Shown here: piece by piece, positions 34,110 through 42,533 of the stretch | How the letters are laid out: each line of letters begins with the position of its first letter | Numbering within the stretch: the stretch's first letter is position 1 | DNA from: Paragorgia papillata | Lineage: Eukaryota > Cnidaria > Anthozoa > Scleralcyonacea > Coralliidae | Reading direction: 5' to 3' | DNA length: 64,000 nucleotides | NCBI GenBank assembly: GCA_035771165.1 | Contig: JAWNZC010000322.1 | Span: 2,562,501 to 2,626,500, forward strand | Notes under the pieces: model-generated | Told to the model about the DNA's origin: nothing | Seen by the model: the letters and a program-made list of their open reading frames with translations, nothing else | Database searches by the model: none | Position numbers and translations under genes: made by a program

Positions 34110-34484
34110 ATGGATACAATTTTTGATGAATTAAAACAACATAACATTGATATCGATAAATATACGTTATCATTTTATATTCAGACATGTCTTGACGATC
34201 ATCGACACCTGTTTGATAGTTTTAGCGATCAATTAGATCGTGTGAACCTTCATCATATCTATGAAGAAATGGATCTAAATAATTTTGGAAGAATAGTCGC
34301 TTATCTCGCTTTCGTGTACAGAGTTAGCGATTCGTACGATAACCAAACGGTTCGAGAGGCCGTTCGACGAACGGTGAATGATTTCCACAACGTAGATTTA
34401 TCACAATACAAGAGGCGTAAGAATTCTTCGTTACGAATGCTTGGTCAACTGTTCCAGAGATTAATATATGCATATATCGCCTGA
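34110..34484 (+). CDS. Bcl-2-like protein candidate (inner left TIR)
   Basis: 124 residues, all helical in character. Residues 55-68 read DLNNFGRIVAYLAF, which resembles the BH1 region of Bcl-2 proteins (normally NWGRIVA). It is preceded by FDSFSDQL and H/I-Y-E-E residues at the expected distance. Adenoviruses and several large DNA viruses encode short Bcl-2 homologues that block host cell death. A clear BH2 region and a C-terminal membrane anchor are not obvious, so the call is moderate. An identical copy is at 42,534-42,908. It follows the zinc-finger gene in the same direction. Confidence 0.5.
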   Translation: MDTIFDELKQHNIDIDKYTLSFYIQTCLDDHRHLFDSFSDQLDRVNLHHIYEEMDLNNFGRIVAYLAFVYRVSDSYDNQTVREAVRRTVNDFHNVDLSQYKRRKNSSLRMLGQLFQRLIYAYIA

Positions 34485-34661
34485 GTGTATATATATATTG
34501 CGTCGTTGCCTTTTTTCATTCATTTACCTCTAACCTTAATTGTGTGAACATGACTTGCTGTGGCGGTTTACCACAAATAGCCCTTCGTGATATTTTTCGA
34601 AAGATTCGCTGCATCTCGGCGTGCTGTGGGGGGAAGATTGTGATACAGGCATCCGAATTAG

Positions 34662-35744
34662 ATGGCGGAACAGTACCTTCACGACCTGTATTACAAGCCA
34701 AAAAGTCCGGCAAGTTTTGGCGGCGTAGATGCCTTATACCGTGTCGTAAGAAGTGACGGTAAATTCCAGATATCCCGAAACAAGATAAAAACATGGCTTA
34801 GACAGCAAGATACCTATACTTTGCATAAACCCGTACGACATAATTTTAAGCGAAATCGTGTTATTGTTGGAGCGATGGACGAGGAGTGGGAGGCTGATCT
34901 AGTAATTATGGATTCGCTTAGTAAAACAAATACTGGTTATAAATACGTTTTAACTGTTATTGATGTACTGTCCAAATTTGCGTGGGTGGAACCATTAAAA
35001 ACAAAGACTGCAGAGAGTCTGGTTAAAGCCTTTGAAAAGATACTAAAGAAAGGAAGGAAGCCTGAAACATTTCATACCGATAAAGGAACTGAATTTACCA
35101 ACAAACGCTTTCAAAAGTTACTGAAGGACAAACATATTCGATTTTTTACAACACACAACGATACCAAGGCATCCATCGTTGAACGATTTAACCGAACGTT
35201 AAAGGGGAAAATGTGGAAATATTTTACAGCAAAGAATACGTTGAAATATACCGATGTACTACAAAAATTAGTATATTCCTACAACCATTCGAGACACCGT
35301 AGTATTGGGATGAGACCAGTTGATGTTAATCGAGAAAACGAGAGTATTGTATGGCAAAAACTGTATGGTGATGAGTCCAGCAAACCCATCACATATAAAT
35401 TCAGCATTGGTGACCAAGTTCGGATTAGCAAAGCAAGACGTACATTCAAGAAAGGCTACTTACCTAACTGGACCGAAGAGGTGTTCATCATCACGAAGCG
35501 AGTACCCAGACGACCGCCAGTGTACAAGATTGCCGATTATCACAGAGAAGAGTTACAAGGAACATTTTATGAACAGGAATTGCAAAGAGTTACAAAGACA
35601 GATAGTGACTTTTATAGAATAGAAAGAGTAATTAAGTCACGCATGCATGGTAAACGTAAAGAGTATCTTGTAAAATGGTTAGGCTACCCTGAAGATTTTA
35701 ATTCCTGGGTATCAGCCGATAATGTAAAAGATATAACGAAATAA
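34662..35744 (+). CDS. Polinton integrase with C-terminal chromodomain (inner)
   Basis: 360 residues. An N-terminal HTH-like region (YYKPKSPASFGGVDALYR, then TYTLHKP) typical of Polinton integrases is followed by the rve catalytic core with D79, D140 (HTDKGTEF) and E174 (VERFNRTLK), then an SH3-like segment and a chromodomain at about 305-358 (EYLVKWLGYPEDFNSWV). It joins the element ends to the host DNA, giving the 6-bp duplication seen. A TAG lies directly before the ATG, fixing the start. The first 30 codons lie in the TIR, so a truncated copy sits at 42,266-42,356 on the minus strand. Chromodomains may direct insertion to marked chromatin (inference). Confidence 0.95.
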   Translation: MAEQYLHDLYYKPKSPASFGGVDALYRVVRSDGKFQISRNKIKTWLRQQDTYTLHKPVRHNFKRNRVIVGAMDEEWEADLVIMDSLSKTNTGYKYVLTVIDVLSKFAWVEPLKTKTAESLVKAFEKILKKGRKPETFHTDKGTEFTNKRFQKLLKDKHIRFFTTHNDTKASIVERFNRTLKGKMWKYFTAKNTLKYTDVLQKLVYSYNHSRHRSIGMRPVDVNRENESIVWQKLYGDESSKPITYKFSIGDQVRISKARRTFKKGYLPNWTEEVFIITKRVPRRPPVYKIADYHREELQGTFYEQELQRVTKTDSDFYRIERVIKSRMHGKRKEYLVKWLGYPEDFNSWVSADNVKDITK

Positions 35745-35793
35745 AAATGTGTTTACCTTACAATTTGTGTTCATTTGTGTATTGTTCTTCGAC

Positions 35794-36546
35794 ATGGCAA
35801 CACAGTTTTATTTAACGCTTCCAAGCAATAGCTCTATGGAATATTTTCCAGATAATACTGTAGCAAATTTTAAAGTGAAGCTTGCTGAAACTATACAACT
35901 GACAGGCGACTGGGAAGTAGCTTTATCAGAGTTATATTACCCCCATACATGGAGCGCGATTCGAAAAGGTAGTCAACAAACGTTTCTTTATAACGCTGGA
36001 ACAAAATATGACGATACGGGTATTATCCCAAATGGCTACTATAACACCATTGATGAGCTGGTGGGGGCTTTAAACCGTAGCATGAACAAAGAGGCACGAG
36101 CCAAGATAAATTTTACGTATAATCGAAGTACACGGAAAGTTGCCGTCGATGTAAAAAATGGGGCAAACGTTTGGTTTAGTGGTGACATTGCTACAACATT
36201 GGGGTTTCAACAAGACACCTTTATTAAAAAGAAAACCCTAAGCCCTTACGTAGCAGATGTTAACGGTGGATTTTCAGCCATGTATGTATACACCGATATC
36301 GTGGATGCACAGTTTGTCGGTGATGTCAAAGTGCCCCTACTCAGAATTGTCAATACTCAAGGAAGTTATGGTGAAAACGTGAATGTCAGTCTCCGCAACC
36401 TACAATATATTCCTGTCAAAGTAAAGTCCTTCGAAACAATTGAAGTGAATATAAAGGACGACAAAAACGAAAACGTATCATTTGGCTTCGGGAAGTCGAT
36501 CGTGACACTTCACTTTAGACAGCGAAGATCTTCGTATTTCATTTAA
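35794..36546 (+). CDS. Minor capsid (penton-like) protein (inner)
   Basis: 250 residues from the ATG of MATQFYLTLPSNSSMEYF. The order of blocks is typical of the Polinton penton/single jelly-roll protein: a start on a surface strand, GDWEVALSELYYP, NGYYNTIDELVGAL, a long beta region with TTLGFQQD, then VYTDIVDAQFVGDVKVPLLR and the end FGFGKSIVTLHFR. It forms the vertex protein of the virion in related viruses. It is followed two bases later by the core-protein gene and preceded by the integrase, all on the same strand. Confidence 0.85.
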   Translation: MATQFYLTLPSNSSMEYFPDNTVANFKVKLAETIQLTGDWEVALSELYYPHTWSAIRKGSQQTFLYNAGTKYDDTGIIPNGYYNTIDELVGALNRSMNKEARAKINFTYNRSTRKVAVDVKNGANVWFSGDIATTLGFQQDTFIKKKTLSPYVADVNGGFSAMYVYTDIVDAQFVGDVKVPLLRIVNTQGSYGENVNVSLRNLQYIPVKVKSFETIEVNIKDDKNENVSFGFGKSIVTLHFRQRRSSYFI

Positions 36547-36548
36547 AA

Positions 36549-37022
36549 ATGAGACATACAATTATTCCAGACGTAAAGCAATTTCAACAGCATTATTTAA
36601 GAAGACAACAAGGTGGAAGTTTACCTGGTTTCCGAGGTGCACGTATTCAGAAAGGTTACGGCATTGGAAGTTTTTTTAAAAGTATTGCACGCTTTGCAAT
36701 ACCTCTGGTAAAACGAGGAGCTCAAGCTATTGGAAGAAGAGCTCTGCAAGCTGTAAAAGACGTTGGTCAAGATGTTCTGGCAGGGAAGAATGTAAAGCAA
36801 GCGATAAAAGGGCGTGGTTCTGAAGCCGTGAAAGATCTTGCTCAAAAAGGGGTCCGTCGGATTACCAACCAATCAGGAGCCGGTCGTAAACGCAAACGGG
36901 TGAATTCTCCTATAAAAGTCAACACAAAACGTAAAACCGTCAGTCGTTCACAAACTGTGAAGAAGAAAACATCTGAGCCTACGGAAGCAAAGATTGGACC
37001 GTTTATAAAATATAAATCATGA
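36549..37022 (+). CDS. Basic virion core protein (adenovirus pX/pVI-like position)
   Basis: 157 residues, strongly basic. The segment GGSLPGFRGARIQKGYGIGS, then a hydrophobic helix region FFKSIARFAIPLVKRG, is conserved between Polintons and adintoviruses as a small core or minor virion protein. The tail RKRKRV...KTKRKTV looks like a nuclear or DNA-binding signal. It begins 2 bp after the penton stop, and its end overlaps the major capsid ATG. It probably condenses DNA or acts in membrane escape of the particle; which of these is not clear. Confidence 0.7.
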   Translation: MRHTIIPDVKQFQQHYLRRQQGGSLPGFRGARIQKGYGIGSFFKSIARFAIPLVKRGAQAIGRRALQAVKDVGQDVLAGKNVKQAIKGRGSEAVKDLAQKGVRRITNQSGAGRKRKRVNSPIKVNTKRKTVSRSQTVKKKTSEPTEAKIGPFIKYKS

Positions 37023-38365
37023 GTCAAGCTTTTAGTGCCCTACATAAAGATTCGTGTGAGTGTGGAAAATCAGAATTAGATTTATTTGTAATGCCTGGTA
37101 CACAAGTAGAAATGAATAAAGGATTTTGGGAAGATATAGATCCAGTGTCGAGTATTGGAGCTTCAGATACTATTGAGTTTCTGTGTGCTGCAAATTCTGA
37201 TGTGTATACCGATTTAGCAAACAGTTACCTACACGTGAAAGCAAAAATAACCAACAATGATGGATCTAATCTCGATGAAAATGTTCAAGTCGGACCTGTA
37301 AATCTGTGGATGCATGCTTTATTTTCTCAAGTAGAAGTTTACCTGAACAACAAACTTGTCACACCGTCGAGCACTGCTTATCCCTACCGATCATATATGG
37401 AAACTGTACTGAACTTTAGCAAAGACGCAAAATCATCTCATCTGACCTCAGCGCTGTTCTATAAAGATCAAGCTGGTCGAATGGATGTCGTGAACCCTGT
37501 AGCAGTAGATGCCGATGCAAACAAGGGTTTGAAACTACGGTATGTTCATGCAAGTCAAAGTAAGTCTGTGGCTATGGAAGGAAGAATCCATTCAGACCTG
37601 TTTGCACAAGACCGTTATATACTTGGTTCTGTACCAATCAAACTCAAATTAGTGCGTTCGAGAAACCCATTTTCCCTGGTATCGTCAGCAGATCATCCTG
37701 ACTTTAAAGTGGTTTTGGAAGAATGTGTATTTCGCGTTCGACGTGTCAACGTCTCTTCTACCGTTATGATGGCTCATACCCATGCCCTTCAACGTGTCAC
37801 GGCCAAGTACCCTATTAATCGTGTCAGTTGTAAAGTGGTTTCTGTACCGAGAGGAAATATGTCAGGCAATCAACCAAATATATTTCAAGGCCCTCTACCT
37901 AATCGAGTGGTTATCGGAATGGTTGATGCAGATGCTTATAATGGTACCTATGCCAAAAATCCTTTCAATTTCAAAAACTACGACATTATTTCTCTTGGTC
38001 TAACGGTAAATGGAGAACATTTACCTGGAAAACCCCTACAACTGAAATTTGCAGCTGCGAGAGGAAGTAACTACGTGTCCGCTTTCCAAACCTTGTATGC
38101 TGGTACTAACAAATTATTTCAAAATGACGGCAATGGTATTACACGAGATGAGTATGCCAATGGGTACACTCTATTCGTGTTTGATCTGACAGCTGATCTG
38201 TGCCTAAGCGATCATATTCAACCGATTAAAAATGGAAATGTATCGATAGAATGTCAATTTGGAACGGCTCTGACAACAGCTATAAATATCGTGGTGCTTG
38301 GAGAATTTCAAAGTCTTATCGAAATTGACGCCAACCGCAACGTTCTGTGCGACTTTAGCAGTTAA
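37019..38365 (+). CDS. Major capsid protein, F54H12.2-like (inner)
   Basis: 448 residues. The N-terminal part (SELDLFVMPGTQVEMNKGFW, then a DTIEFLCAANSDVY block), LNNKLVTPSSTAYPYRSYME and VPIKLKLVRSRNPFSL are hallmarks of the protein usually named after C. elegans F54H12.2. This is the double jelly-roll capsid protein of this Polinton group. Its ATG overlaps the previous stop (ATGA). The protease follows after 1 bp. The frame is intact, so this element can in principle form capsid subunits. Confidence 0.85.
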   Translation: MSQAFSALHKDSCECGKSELDLFVMPGTQVEMNKGFWEDIDPVSSIGASDTIEFLCAANSDVYTDLANSYLHVKAKITNNDGSNLDENVQVGPVNLWMHALFSQVEVYLNNKLVTPSSTAYPYRSYMETVLNFSKDAKSSHLTSALFYKDQAGRMDVVNPVAVDADANKGLKLRYVHASQSKSVAMEGRIHSDLFAQDRYILGSVPIKLKLVRSRNPFSLVSSADHPDFKVVLEECVFRVRRVNVSSTVMMAHTHALQRVTAKYPINRVSCKVVSVPRGNMSGNQPNIFQGPLPNRVVIGMVDADAYNGTYAKNPFNFKNYDIISLGLTVNGEHLPGKPLQLKFAAARGSNYVSAFQTLYAGTNKLFQNDGNGITRDEYANGYTLFVFDLTADLCLSDHIQPIKNGNVSIECQFGTALTTAINIVVLGEFQSLIEIDANRNVLCDFSS

Positions 38366-38366
38366 G

Positions 38367-38828
38367 ATGAACACTCTACAAATCCTGAACGTCCTGAAAG
38401 GTGATCCATTTACCAAGACCGTATTTAAAGACGTGTTACCATCGGATCGTCTACCAAGTCAGATATCGGAAAGACCTAGAGGTTTTATTCTGAATGTGGA
38501 TCCTAGTAATGGACCTGGTACGCATTGGCTAGCAATTTATCTCACTTCAGATGGACAAGGGGAGTTCATGGACTCGTACGGACAAGGACCGGGCTTTTAT
38601 AGCAAAACTTTTGAAACGTTTTTACGAGATCATGCTAGCAGTTTTACTTGGAATGAACAAACTCTACAGTCATTAGGGTCTCGAGTGTGTGGACAATATT
38701 GTTTGTTTTATGCTTTACATCGATGTAGAAATATACCCTTGTCAACAATTGTTGGCATGTTTACTGATAATAAAGAATGGAATGACATGCTAGTTCGCGA
38801 CTTTATGCGTAAATATTATTGTGTGTAA
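38367..38828 (+). CDS. Adenain-like cysteine protease (inner)
   Basis: 153 residues from the ATG in AAGATGAACAC, one base after the capsid stop. GTHWLAIYL holds the catalytic His (H53), MDSYG the acidic residue (D69), and RVCGQYCLFYALHRC the Cys region (C108/C112). This is the C48/C5-type fold used by adenoviruses and Polintons to mature virion proteins. Length and motif spacing are normal. It is the last plus-strand gene before the convergent minus-strand block. Confidence 0.9.
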   Translation: MNTLQILNVLKGDPFTKTVFKDVLPSDRLPSQISERPRGFILNVDPSNGPGTHWLAIYLTSDGQGEFMDSYGQGPGFYSKTFETFLRDHASSFTWNEQTLQSLGSRVCGQYCLFYALHRCRNIPLSTIVGMFTDNKEWNDMLVRDFMRKYYCV

Positions 38829-38896
38829 TAAATACAAGACAATTAATGTTGTAAACAATTCTTTATTGTAATATCAAAGCTTCACAAGGAATAAAT

Positions 38897-39631
38897 TTAT
38901 TTAACCCATTTATATGGATGTAAGTTTTTGTCTCTTCGTTTTTGTTTTTGTTTTGTTCTTTTTGATGTTGCTGGAGATGACGTCAGGGGGGTGTCTGAAA
39001 TATCTTTGGTCTTATATTCTCTTAACATACTCAAACGATTTTCATTTCTGATAATGCCTTCGGGGACATTCATGTTTCCTAATGCTTTTGCGAAAAGCTG
39101 CCATCCAGCAGGGTTGAAATTCTTTCGTTGACGCAGAGAATCGTTGACCAAGTCGATAACATTTGTACCCGGAATGGGTCGTCCTTTAAATACCATCTGT
39201 CCTTGGTCAGTCCATCCTATGAGGTCTTTATTCGCTTTAAGTTTTTTAACCAACTGTCGAGCTCTTGATTTCATTGTTACGGGTACACTTTCTAAAATGT
39301 CAGTTTCTATCTCTCCAGGTAACTCGGAGGGTGCTGTTTCAGCAGTCTTTTCTGTATTCGCTGGTTCTTCAGGTTTGTCATCAGCTGCGGGTGTCGATAC
39401 GACGTTTACACGTACTGGTGTACTCATTCGTTTATCGTAATAATTCAGATAACGTTGAAGCGACTGATCGTACATTTTGACTTTCTCGTCTTGTGTTATA
39501 TCTTGACGTTTAAGAAGATTTTGCATTTCTGAATCTAGTTCATTTACTTGCGCTGTTAAAGGAGTGACTAAGGGTTTCTTTCGATCTGTCATATGTTCTG
39601 GAACTAGCACCAATCTCCTGACGTGTTCCAT
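38897..39631 (-). CDS. Conserved Polinton protein of unknown function (inner)
   Basis: 244 residues. The first half is acidic with a Thr/Ala/Pro-rich stretch. The second half has a folded-looking block (IGWTDQGQMVFKGRPIPGTN, then VIDLVND and NFNPAGWQLFAKAL), followed by a basic KRTKQKQKRRDK tail. Similar G-x-PIPG-x-N...DL blocks are familiar from uncharacterised proteins of cnidarian Polintons. Its ATG overlaps the stop of the next upstream gene (39,631). No enzyme motif is seen. A virion or scaffolding role is only a guess from position. Confidence 0.55.
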   Translation of the reverse strand: MEHVRRLVLVPEHMTDRKKPLVTPLTAQVNELDSEMQNLLKRQDITQDEKVKMYDQSLQRYLNYYDKRMSTPVRVNVVSTPAADDKPEEPANTEKTAETAPSELPGEIETDILESVPVTMKSRARQLVKKLKANKDLIGWTDQGQMVFKGRPIPGTNVIDLVNDSLRQRKNFNPAGWQLFAKALGNMNVPEGIIRNENRLSMLREYKTKDISDTPLTSSPATSKRTKQKQKRRDKNLHPYKWVK

Positions 39632-39966
39632 TATTTGGTTAAAAAACTCGCTAGTTGTTCAAGCACAGGAGCTAAGAGAAACGGTAGAAAACCTTCACCT
39701 TCTTGTAGAATGACTTTTTTTCTTTTTGTTACTAGATGACGTTTATCAGCAACAAACTTGATATGATCGTTATAAGGGGCTAGTTTCCTTGCTGTTTTCG
39801 GAGTAATCTTAATTGTTTCACACCACACGTTCAAAAGACACTGTCTAATGGCTTCTAATAAATCGTCGTCGGCAGCTTTTATAATCGCGTTTCGTAGTTG
39901 AGGATTACACTTTGCCAATACTTTTAAAACATCGCAGTTCCTTCTTATACAAGCAGACATGGTCAA
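39631..39966 (-). CDS. Conserved small Polinton protein (inner)
   Basis: 111 residues; Met3 (39,960) is an equally good start. The helical body (NPQLRNAIIKAADDDLLEAI and a following NVWCE region) and the end QEGEGFLPFLLAPVLEQL, a Gly turn plus hydrophobic helix, match a small protein seen repeatedly in invertebrate Polintons. A TATA box (TATAAAAG, minus strand, 39,993-40,000) lies just upstream. The C-terminal hydrophobic helix could insert in membranes. Function is not known to me. Confidence 0.55.
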   Translation of the reverse strand: MTMSACIRRNCDVLKVLAKCNPQLRNAIIKAADDDLLEAIRQCLLNVWCETIKITPKTARKLAPYNDHIKFVADKRHLVTKRKKVILQEGEGFLPFLLAPVLEQLASFLTK

Positions 39967-39995
39967 ATGATCGCATTGTCCTTGAACAGCCCCTT

Positions 39996-40796
39996 TTATA
40001 CTCTGGGCTGGTACACGTAGTGGGTGTCAGTCGGAAAGATCCCGGATCTTACTCGGATTTCATCGGGACAGGTCGGAGTGAGATCGACAAACAAGTAGGA
40101 ATATGGCTCTTTAGTCGCCATCTGATAGGCTTGCTGGAAAAACTTTGTGTTGCTGGGATACAGCTGTTTGGCCAGATGAGTCACTTGACTAGCATCGCGG
40201 ACATTTTTCGTGAGGACTAAGTAACTAGCGTTGAGAGAGATGGTACGGTGATCTTTGCTTTGATGAAACAAATTTTGCACGATATAAATTACACTTAGAT
40301 TCCCATGGTGGGATTTCTTAGTAAATAATTTCGCGATAATACTATCTTTCTCTCCCATCATGTCATCAATGATAAACAAATTTCTTATTTGGGGGTTAAT
40401 GCTATCCAACATCGATTCGGGTAAACCTTGGACAAACTGAATCCCTGGAATTAGGGTTTCTATTTCGCCGAACGTATCTTGATACTCTGTATAAAAATAC
40501 ACGATGTTTTCCAGAGGTGGGTCGATCATGATCTTAGCATAAGCCAATAACTGTTTCACAAACGTTGTCTTGCCTGTCTTAGTACCTCCAGAGACCAAGA
40601 GCCCAAACGGATGTGTCAGTTGTATCGAGTACGTTTTCTGACTCTCAGGGGTGAATGTAGTTGTCATAGCAGTAAATGGGGCAGATGTTGTTACCCTATC
40701 ACTGATAGACCTTTTGTGATGAAAAGATCTCATATGGCGTAGACGATTACTTGATGTGGCGAATGATTTTTCGCAGACTTCACAAACGTAAGACAT
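39996..40796 (-). CDS. Packaging ATPase with N-terminal C2H2 zinc finger (inner)
   Basis: 266 residues from MSYVCEVCEK. A C2H2 finger (C5, C8, H21, H26) precedes an FtsK/HerA-type ATPase: Walker A SGGTKTGKTT at 69-78 and Walker B NLFIIDDMMG at 139-148, then a VIYIVQNLFHQ sensor segment. It would pump the element DNA into capsids. A longer start 8 codons upstream (40,820) is possible, but a TATA box at 40,849-40,856 would place the transcript start close to it, so the inner Met is preferred. The fusion of a zinc finger to this ATPase is known in some Polintons. Confidence 0.85.
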   Translation of the reverse strand: MSYVCEVCEKSFATSSNRLRHMRSFHHKRSISDRVTTSAPFTAMTTTFTPESQKTYSIQLTHPFGLLVSGGTKTGKTTFVKQLLAYAKIMIDPPLENIVYFYTEYQDTFGEIETLIPGIQFVQGLPESMLDSINPQIRNLFIIDDMMGEKDSIIAKLFTKKSHHGNLSVIYIVQNLFHQSKDHRTISLNASYLVLTKNVRDASQVTHLAKQLYPSNTKFFQQAYQMATKEPYSYLFVDLTPTCPDEIRVRSGIFPTDTHYVYQPRV

Positions 40797-40848
40797 GTTC
40801 ACCCAGTGACTGTCAATCATAAACTGATGTCACTCTTTCACGCAACTG

Positions 40849-40856
40849 CTTTTATA
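40849..40856 (-). promoter_or_regulatory. TATA box of the inner ATPase gene
   Basis: TATAAAAG on the minus strand, 53 bp before the chosen ATG at 40,796. It is partly next to the 21-bp minisatellite. Confidence 0.5.
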
Positions 40857-41252
40857 AGATTGAATCATCGAATCCTAAGACTGAATCATTGAATCCTAAG
40901 ATTGAATCATTGAATCCTAAGATTGAATCATTGAATCCTAAGATTGAATCATTGAATCCTAAGATTGAATCATTGAATCCTAAGATTGAATCATTGAATC
41001 CTAAGATTGAATCATTGAATCCTAAGATTGAATCATTGAATCCTAAGATTGAATCATTGAATCCTAAGATTGAATCATTGAATCCTAAGATTGAATCATT
41101 GAATCCTAAGATTGAATCATTGAATCCTAAGATTGAATCATTGAATCCTAAGATTGAATCATTGAATCCTAAGATTGAATCATTGAATCCTAAGATTGAA
41201 TCAATGAATCCTAAGATTAAATCATTGAATCCTAAGACTGAATCCTAAGGGT
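40855..41252. repeat. 21-bp minisatellite, about 19 copies
   Basis: The unit ATTGAATCATTGAATCCTAAG is repeated almost perfectly from 40,857 to about 41,250. The last units carry a few changes. A frame through it gives a 7-residue peptide repeat (NPKIESL), but there is no stop-free context or start signal to make it a gene. It separates the ATPase promoter from the tRNA-like sequence. Confidence 0.95.
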
Positions 41253-41368
41253 TTTATATTCGCCCCGTTTGAATAATAATCATGTACCCTTTCTGATGCC
41301 CCAGGAGCCTATTTTACCTCATGATCCAATTTTTTATAAAGAGAAAATATAGAACCATGAATGTAAGC

Positions 41369-41442
41369 GCGAGGGTGGCCGAATGGTTAAGGCGCTGGGT
41401 TTAAAGTCCCAGAAGACGTGGGTTCGAATCCCACACCTGGCA
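41369..41442 (+). tRNA. tRNA-Leu(TAA)-like sequence inside the inner Polinton
   Basis: The D arm (GCC/GGC with GAATGGTTAA), anticodon stem CTGGG/CCCAG and T arm GTGGGTTCGAATCCCAC are all present, with the discriminator A at 41,442 and a long T run (Pol III stop) after it. TTTAAAG in the anticodon loop would give anticodon TAA. Deviations: the loop appears to have 8 nt, the acceptor stem (GCGAGGG/ACCTGGC) has two mismatches, and the long variable arm expected of tRNA-Leu is short. It may be a degenerate tRNA, a pseudogene or a tRNA-derived sequence. Confidence 0.55.
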
Positions 41443-41593
41443 ATCATTTTTTTTTTTTTCCCCCTTCAAAATAAAACAACAGGTAGTGTTAATAAAAGAT
41501 ATATTATTCATTTTCCTATTTACAAGTACACAAAGTTAAAAATTATTAATTATCAGTACACAAAATTAAAATCTCTAAATTATTTACAATTAT

Positions 41594-41680
41594 TTACAGA
41601 TGATAGTCAGCTAAATCCTTCGCTAATCTTAACAAACCCTGTTTACCACATATAGGACAGTCTTTACGTTTCCGAGGCAT
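41594..41680 (-). CDS. 28-residue zinc-knuckle ORF, probably a remnant
   Basis: A very short frame starts MPRKRKDCPICGKQGLLRLA and ends LADYHL. The C-x2-C plus a His at finger distance resembles the small zinc-finger start often seen in cnidarian Polinton ORFs. It lies downstream of the decayed ATPase fragment (41,748-41,936) on the same strand. It may be a relic rather than a gene. Confidence 0.35.
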   Translation of the reverse strand: MPRKRKDCPICGKQGLLRLAKDLADYHL

Positions 41681-41747
41681 ATGTCAAATGAATGGTTTTT
41701 AAATTTTACTCAAAACTAAATATGTTTTAATAATGTCCCGGGGAGGG

Positions 41748-41936
41748 CTAACTCATGGCAGCTGTGCGATGGCCATGAAACATTTCAGCAAAATGTATTT
41801 TAACATTTCTATGGGTTGCAGGTTCTTTCATTACTTGAGCGTTTTCAAATAATTGTTTTACGAATATTGTTTTCGCTGTAATGATGCCGCCATATATAAG
41901 AGTCCGAAAACGATGTGCTAATTGCAATTTGTGCAT
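41748..41936 (-). pseudogene. Decayed second copy of the packaging ATPase
   Basis: 62 codons align with residues about 57-105 of the intact ATPase: LQLAHRF and FVKQLFENAQVMKEP correspond to IQLTHPF and FVKQLLAYAKIMIDP. The Walker A motif is ruined (YGGIITAKTIF, first Gly-Lys lost), and the frame has no Walker B. It is therefore a relic of a duplicate or of an earlier element. Confidence 0.65.
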
Positions 41937-42104
41937 TGTTTAACTGAACAAATTATTCTTGTGCACCGCTAATTGAGCCATTTTTGGCCCGTTTCGGTAA
42001 AACAAGACCAGAGTCCCCTCCCACCCTTCAGCCCTTCGGCTTTCTCTAATTTCAGATTATTATATTAGTTATCGCTGTAATCCCACCAGGTTAAATAAAC
42101 AGCG

Positions 42105-42207
42105 TGAGTCACGCGTACGGCTGAAACTTTAAAATTGGCGCGCTTTTTTTTTTTGACAAAATGGACCAATCAGACACCTAACTCTTAATCGCGGGAATGT
42201 ATAAAAG
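42105..42207 (+). promoter_or_regulatory. Unique AP-1, CCAAT and TATA promoter next to the right TIR
   Basis: TGAGTCA at 42,105-42,111 (AP-1 consensus, with flanks CAGCG and CGCG like the TIR sites), CCAAT near 42,164 and TATAAAAG at 42,200-42,207. It points right toward an ATG at 42,242. The same architecture occurs in the TIR promoter, which suggests a common origin. Confidence 0.55.
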
Positions 42208-42241
42208 TTAGAGCTCGATTAGTGTTTATAATAAAACAGTT

Positions 42242-42502
42242 ATGGAGGATCGCAAAAAGGCATTATTCTTACGACACGGTATAAGGCATCTACGCCGCCA
42301 AAACTTGCCGGACTTTTTGGCTTGTAATACAGGTCGTGAAGGTACTGTTCCGCCATCTAATTCGGATGCCTGTATCACAATCTTCCCCCCACAGCACGCC
42401 GAGATGCAGCGAATCTTTCGAAAAATATCACGAAGGGCTATTTGTGGTAAACCGCCACAGCAAGTCATGTTCACACAATTAAGGTTAGAGGTAAATGAAT
42501 GA
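42242..42502 (+). other. Chimeric frame at the right TIR boundary
   Basis: 86 codons begin MEDRKKALFL 35 bp after the TATA box above. Only the first 8 codons are unique; from 42,266 on it is antisense to the integrase start inside the TIR. The likeliest reading is that the TIR grew over a former gene and left its promoter and start. The encoded peptide probably has no function. Confidence 0.4.
42266..42356 (-). pseudogene. Truncated integrase start in the right TIR
   Basis: The ATG and first 30 codons of the integrase are present as in 34,662-34,752 and then run into unrelated sequence at the TIR boundary. It cannot make an integrase. Confidence 0.8.
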
Positions 42503-42533
42503 AAAAAGGCAACGACGCAATATATATATACAC

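Larger units (their letters stand above)
33087..34752 (+). repeat. Inner Polinton left TIR (1.67 kb)
   Basis: It contains the AP-1/CCAAT/TATA promoter, the GRF zinc-finger gene, the Bcl-2-like gene and the first 30 codons of the integrase. It ends within the integrase gene at GTGTCGTAAGAA; beyond this the two sides differ. Confidence 0.95.

Noticed and set aside
34544..34756. 70-aa Cys-rich protein MNMTCCGG...
   Set aside because: It overlaps the integrase start in another frame and stops at the TIR boundary; the integrase frame is the conserved one. A small upstream ORF cannot be excluded.
40889..41248. NPKIESL heptad-repeat protein
   Set aside because: It is a product of the 21-bp minisatellite; no promoter or conserved flank.
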